From contig CAYOSH010000005.1 in NCBI GenBank assembly GCA_964406575.1, positions 1 through 64,000 of the forward strand: a stretch of DNA of 64,000 bases, written 5' to 3'. Position 1 is the stretch's first letter. Each line of letters begins with the position of its first letter. The notes below the pieces were generated by a model, which saw only the letters and a program-made list of their open reading frames with translations, searched no databases and was not told the origin of the DNA. Made by a program: the position numbers and the translations under genes. This DNA is from WTAW01 sp964406575. GTDB lineage: Bacteria; Acidobacteriota; Aminicenantia; Aminicenantales; Aminicenantaceae. Positions 63,453 through 64,000 of the stretch are shown here, piece after piece.

Positions 63453-63992
63453 AACCTGCCGGACCTGATCATTGCTCGAATCGATCTCTGCAGCCTTTTT
63501 GAGGTTCTCGAAATCGTTCATAAATCTGTGGGTGTGGTCAATTCCGACGAGATGCATGATGAAATCGAATTCGTAGATAATGGACTTGGATTTTTTATGA
63601 ATAATTCAGGATTAAGATGGATTGTTCACGGACCGAGGTTGCTGCTGCGGCAAGGCAGTGGCCCACGAAGCTGTAGTGAACTACCGCGAGTGGGCTGCAA
63701 CGAAGACGCTGTAGTGAGATCGGTTCGCCCGAAGGGTAAAAGATGCTGACAATAAGATGTGGAGTTTTTTTTGATTTAAAGTGTCAGCAAATTTTATGAA
63801 TAATTCAGGATAAGTGTTGAGAAGGTAAAAGGAAGTCTTTATAATAGTCTCTTTTTTGTTGCAAATATCTATCAAAACTGGACAGTTGCAAGAAATCAGA
63901 ACAGGAGGAGAGCCTCTCTCCCCTTAATATCTCTCTATACAATCGATCTCATTATACAGATGTTTTCAGGTGAAAAAGGAGGGAACAATCGC
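63453..63992. other. Intergenic stretch; possible minus-strand remnant
   Basis: On the minus strand a frame from about 63600 reads SKSIIYEFDFI, MHLVGIDHTHRFMNDFENLK and KAAEIDSSNDQVRQVLS before running under the previous gene. It is protein-like but unrecognised and without a clear start. GCTGTAGTGA occurs twice (about 63671 and 63708). No other gene is seen. Confidence 0.25.
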
Positions 63993-64000
63993 ATGGAGAA
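63993..64000 (+). CDS. Start of a gene cut by the right edge (partial)
   Basis: ATG at 63993 with AAGGAGGGA upstream at 63976-63984, a good ribosome binding site. Only two codons are visible, so the product cannot be named. Confidence 0.4.

Noticed and set aside
63528..63749. Plus-strand frame after the tandem GNAT gene
   Set aside because: No conserved content; the minus-strand remnant in the same place looks more protein-like.
1..64000. CRISPR arrays, rRNA genes, prophage or integrase genes, replication origin
   Set aside because: I looked for regular spaced repeats, rRNA-like sequence, integrase/transposase motifs and DnaA-box clusters and saw none.

Overview
The window looks like a chromosomal segment of an uncultured, didermic, probably anaerobic or syntrophic bacterium. 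The gene set is typical of Acidobacteriota/Aminicenantota-type genomes: an S46 dipeptidyl peptidase, a Tat-exported TldD with TldE, Ser/Thr kinases fused to TolB-like and TPR domains, TolB/PD40 propeller proteins, DUF5916-type outer-membrane proteins, and cohesin/dockerin proteins without glycoside hydrolases. The assignment rests on gene content only; no rRNA or universal marker is present. Many intergenic regions carry short dispersed palindromes and decayed gene fragments. || Layout. 1-672: end of a propeller-like gene and a thioredoxin-like protein. 793-11485: a surface-protein cluster. A promoter and a terminator-like hairpin precede a 2015-residue fibre protein with 14 Calx-beta-like repeats plus cohesin, dockerin and two more cohesin-like domains. 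A BACON-repeat lipoprotein ending in a cohesin, a propeller/InlB-repeat exported protein and a small outer-membrane barrel follow. 11525-19137: CDP-alcohol phosphatidyltransferase, TPR protein, exported TldD/TldE pair, acyl-CoA-ligase-like enzyme. 19168-21165: a graveyard with a truncated lipid kinase, an internally deleted gamma-glutamyltransferase and a frameshifted barrel protein. 21417-23426: a second cohesin/dockerin protein paralogous to the fibre C terminus. 23735-32462: S46 peptidase, Fis-type regulator, a histidine kinase/response regulator pair, a PD40 propeller protein and an endonuclease remnant. 32535-36630: an ArsA-type ATPase and two exported proteins of unclear role. 36954-41648: bactofilin, a methyltransferase-like protein, two radical SAM proteins and a UbiA prenyltransferase. 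41798-46552: a low-density zone with a tRNA-Arg(CCG), a truncated trypsin-like protease, a MazEF-type toxin-antitoxin pair and several very small genes. 46821-58943: Lnt-like acyltransferase, hemerythrin, Ser/Thr kinase-TPR protein, MFS transporter, a MITE-like element with 9-bp target duplications, a lipid kinase, exported proteins and a ferritin-like protein. 59285-63452: a CelD/FemAB-like acyltransferase, a MshA-like GT4 glycosyltransferase, a LmbE/PIG-L deacetylase and a tandem GNAT protein. || How genes work together. Two systems stand out. First, two proteins carry both cohesins and a dockerin and sit beside a cohesin-tipped lipoprotein, which suggests a self-assembling, lipoprotein-anchored surface fibre unrelated to cellulose degradation. 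Second, the four enzymes at 59285-63452 match the GT / deacetylase / acetyltransferase logic of mycothiol or bacillithiol synthesis, with a CelD/FemAB-like transferase where the cysteine ligase would be expected. This may be an undescribed low-molecular-weight thiol or glycoconjugate pathway; the substrate is inference. || Limits: all family calls are from reading motifs by eye; no database search was run. Start sites were chosen from visible Shine-Dalgarno sequences.
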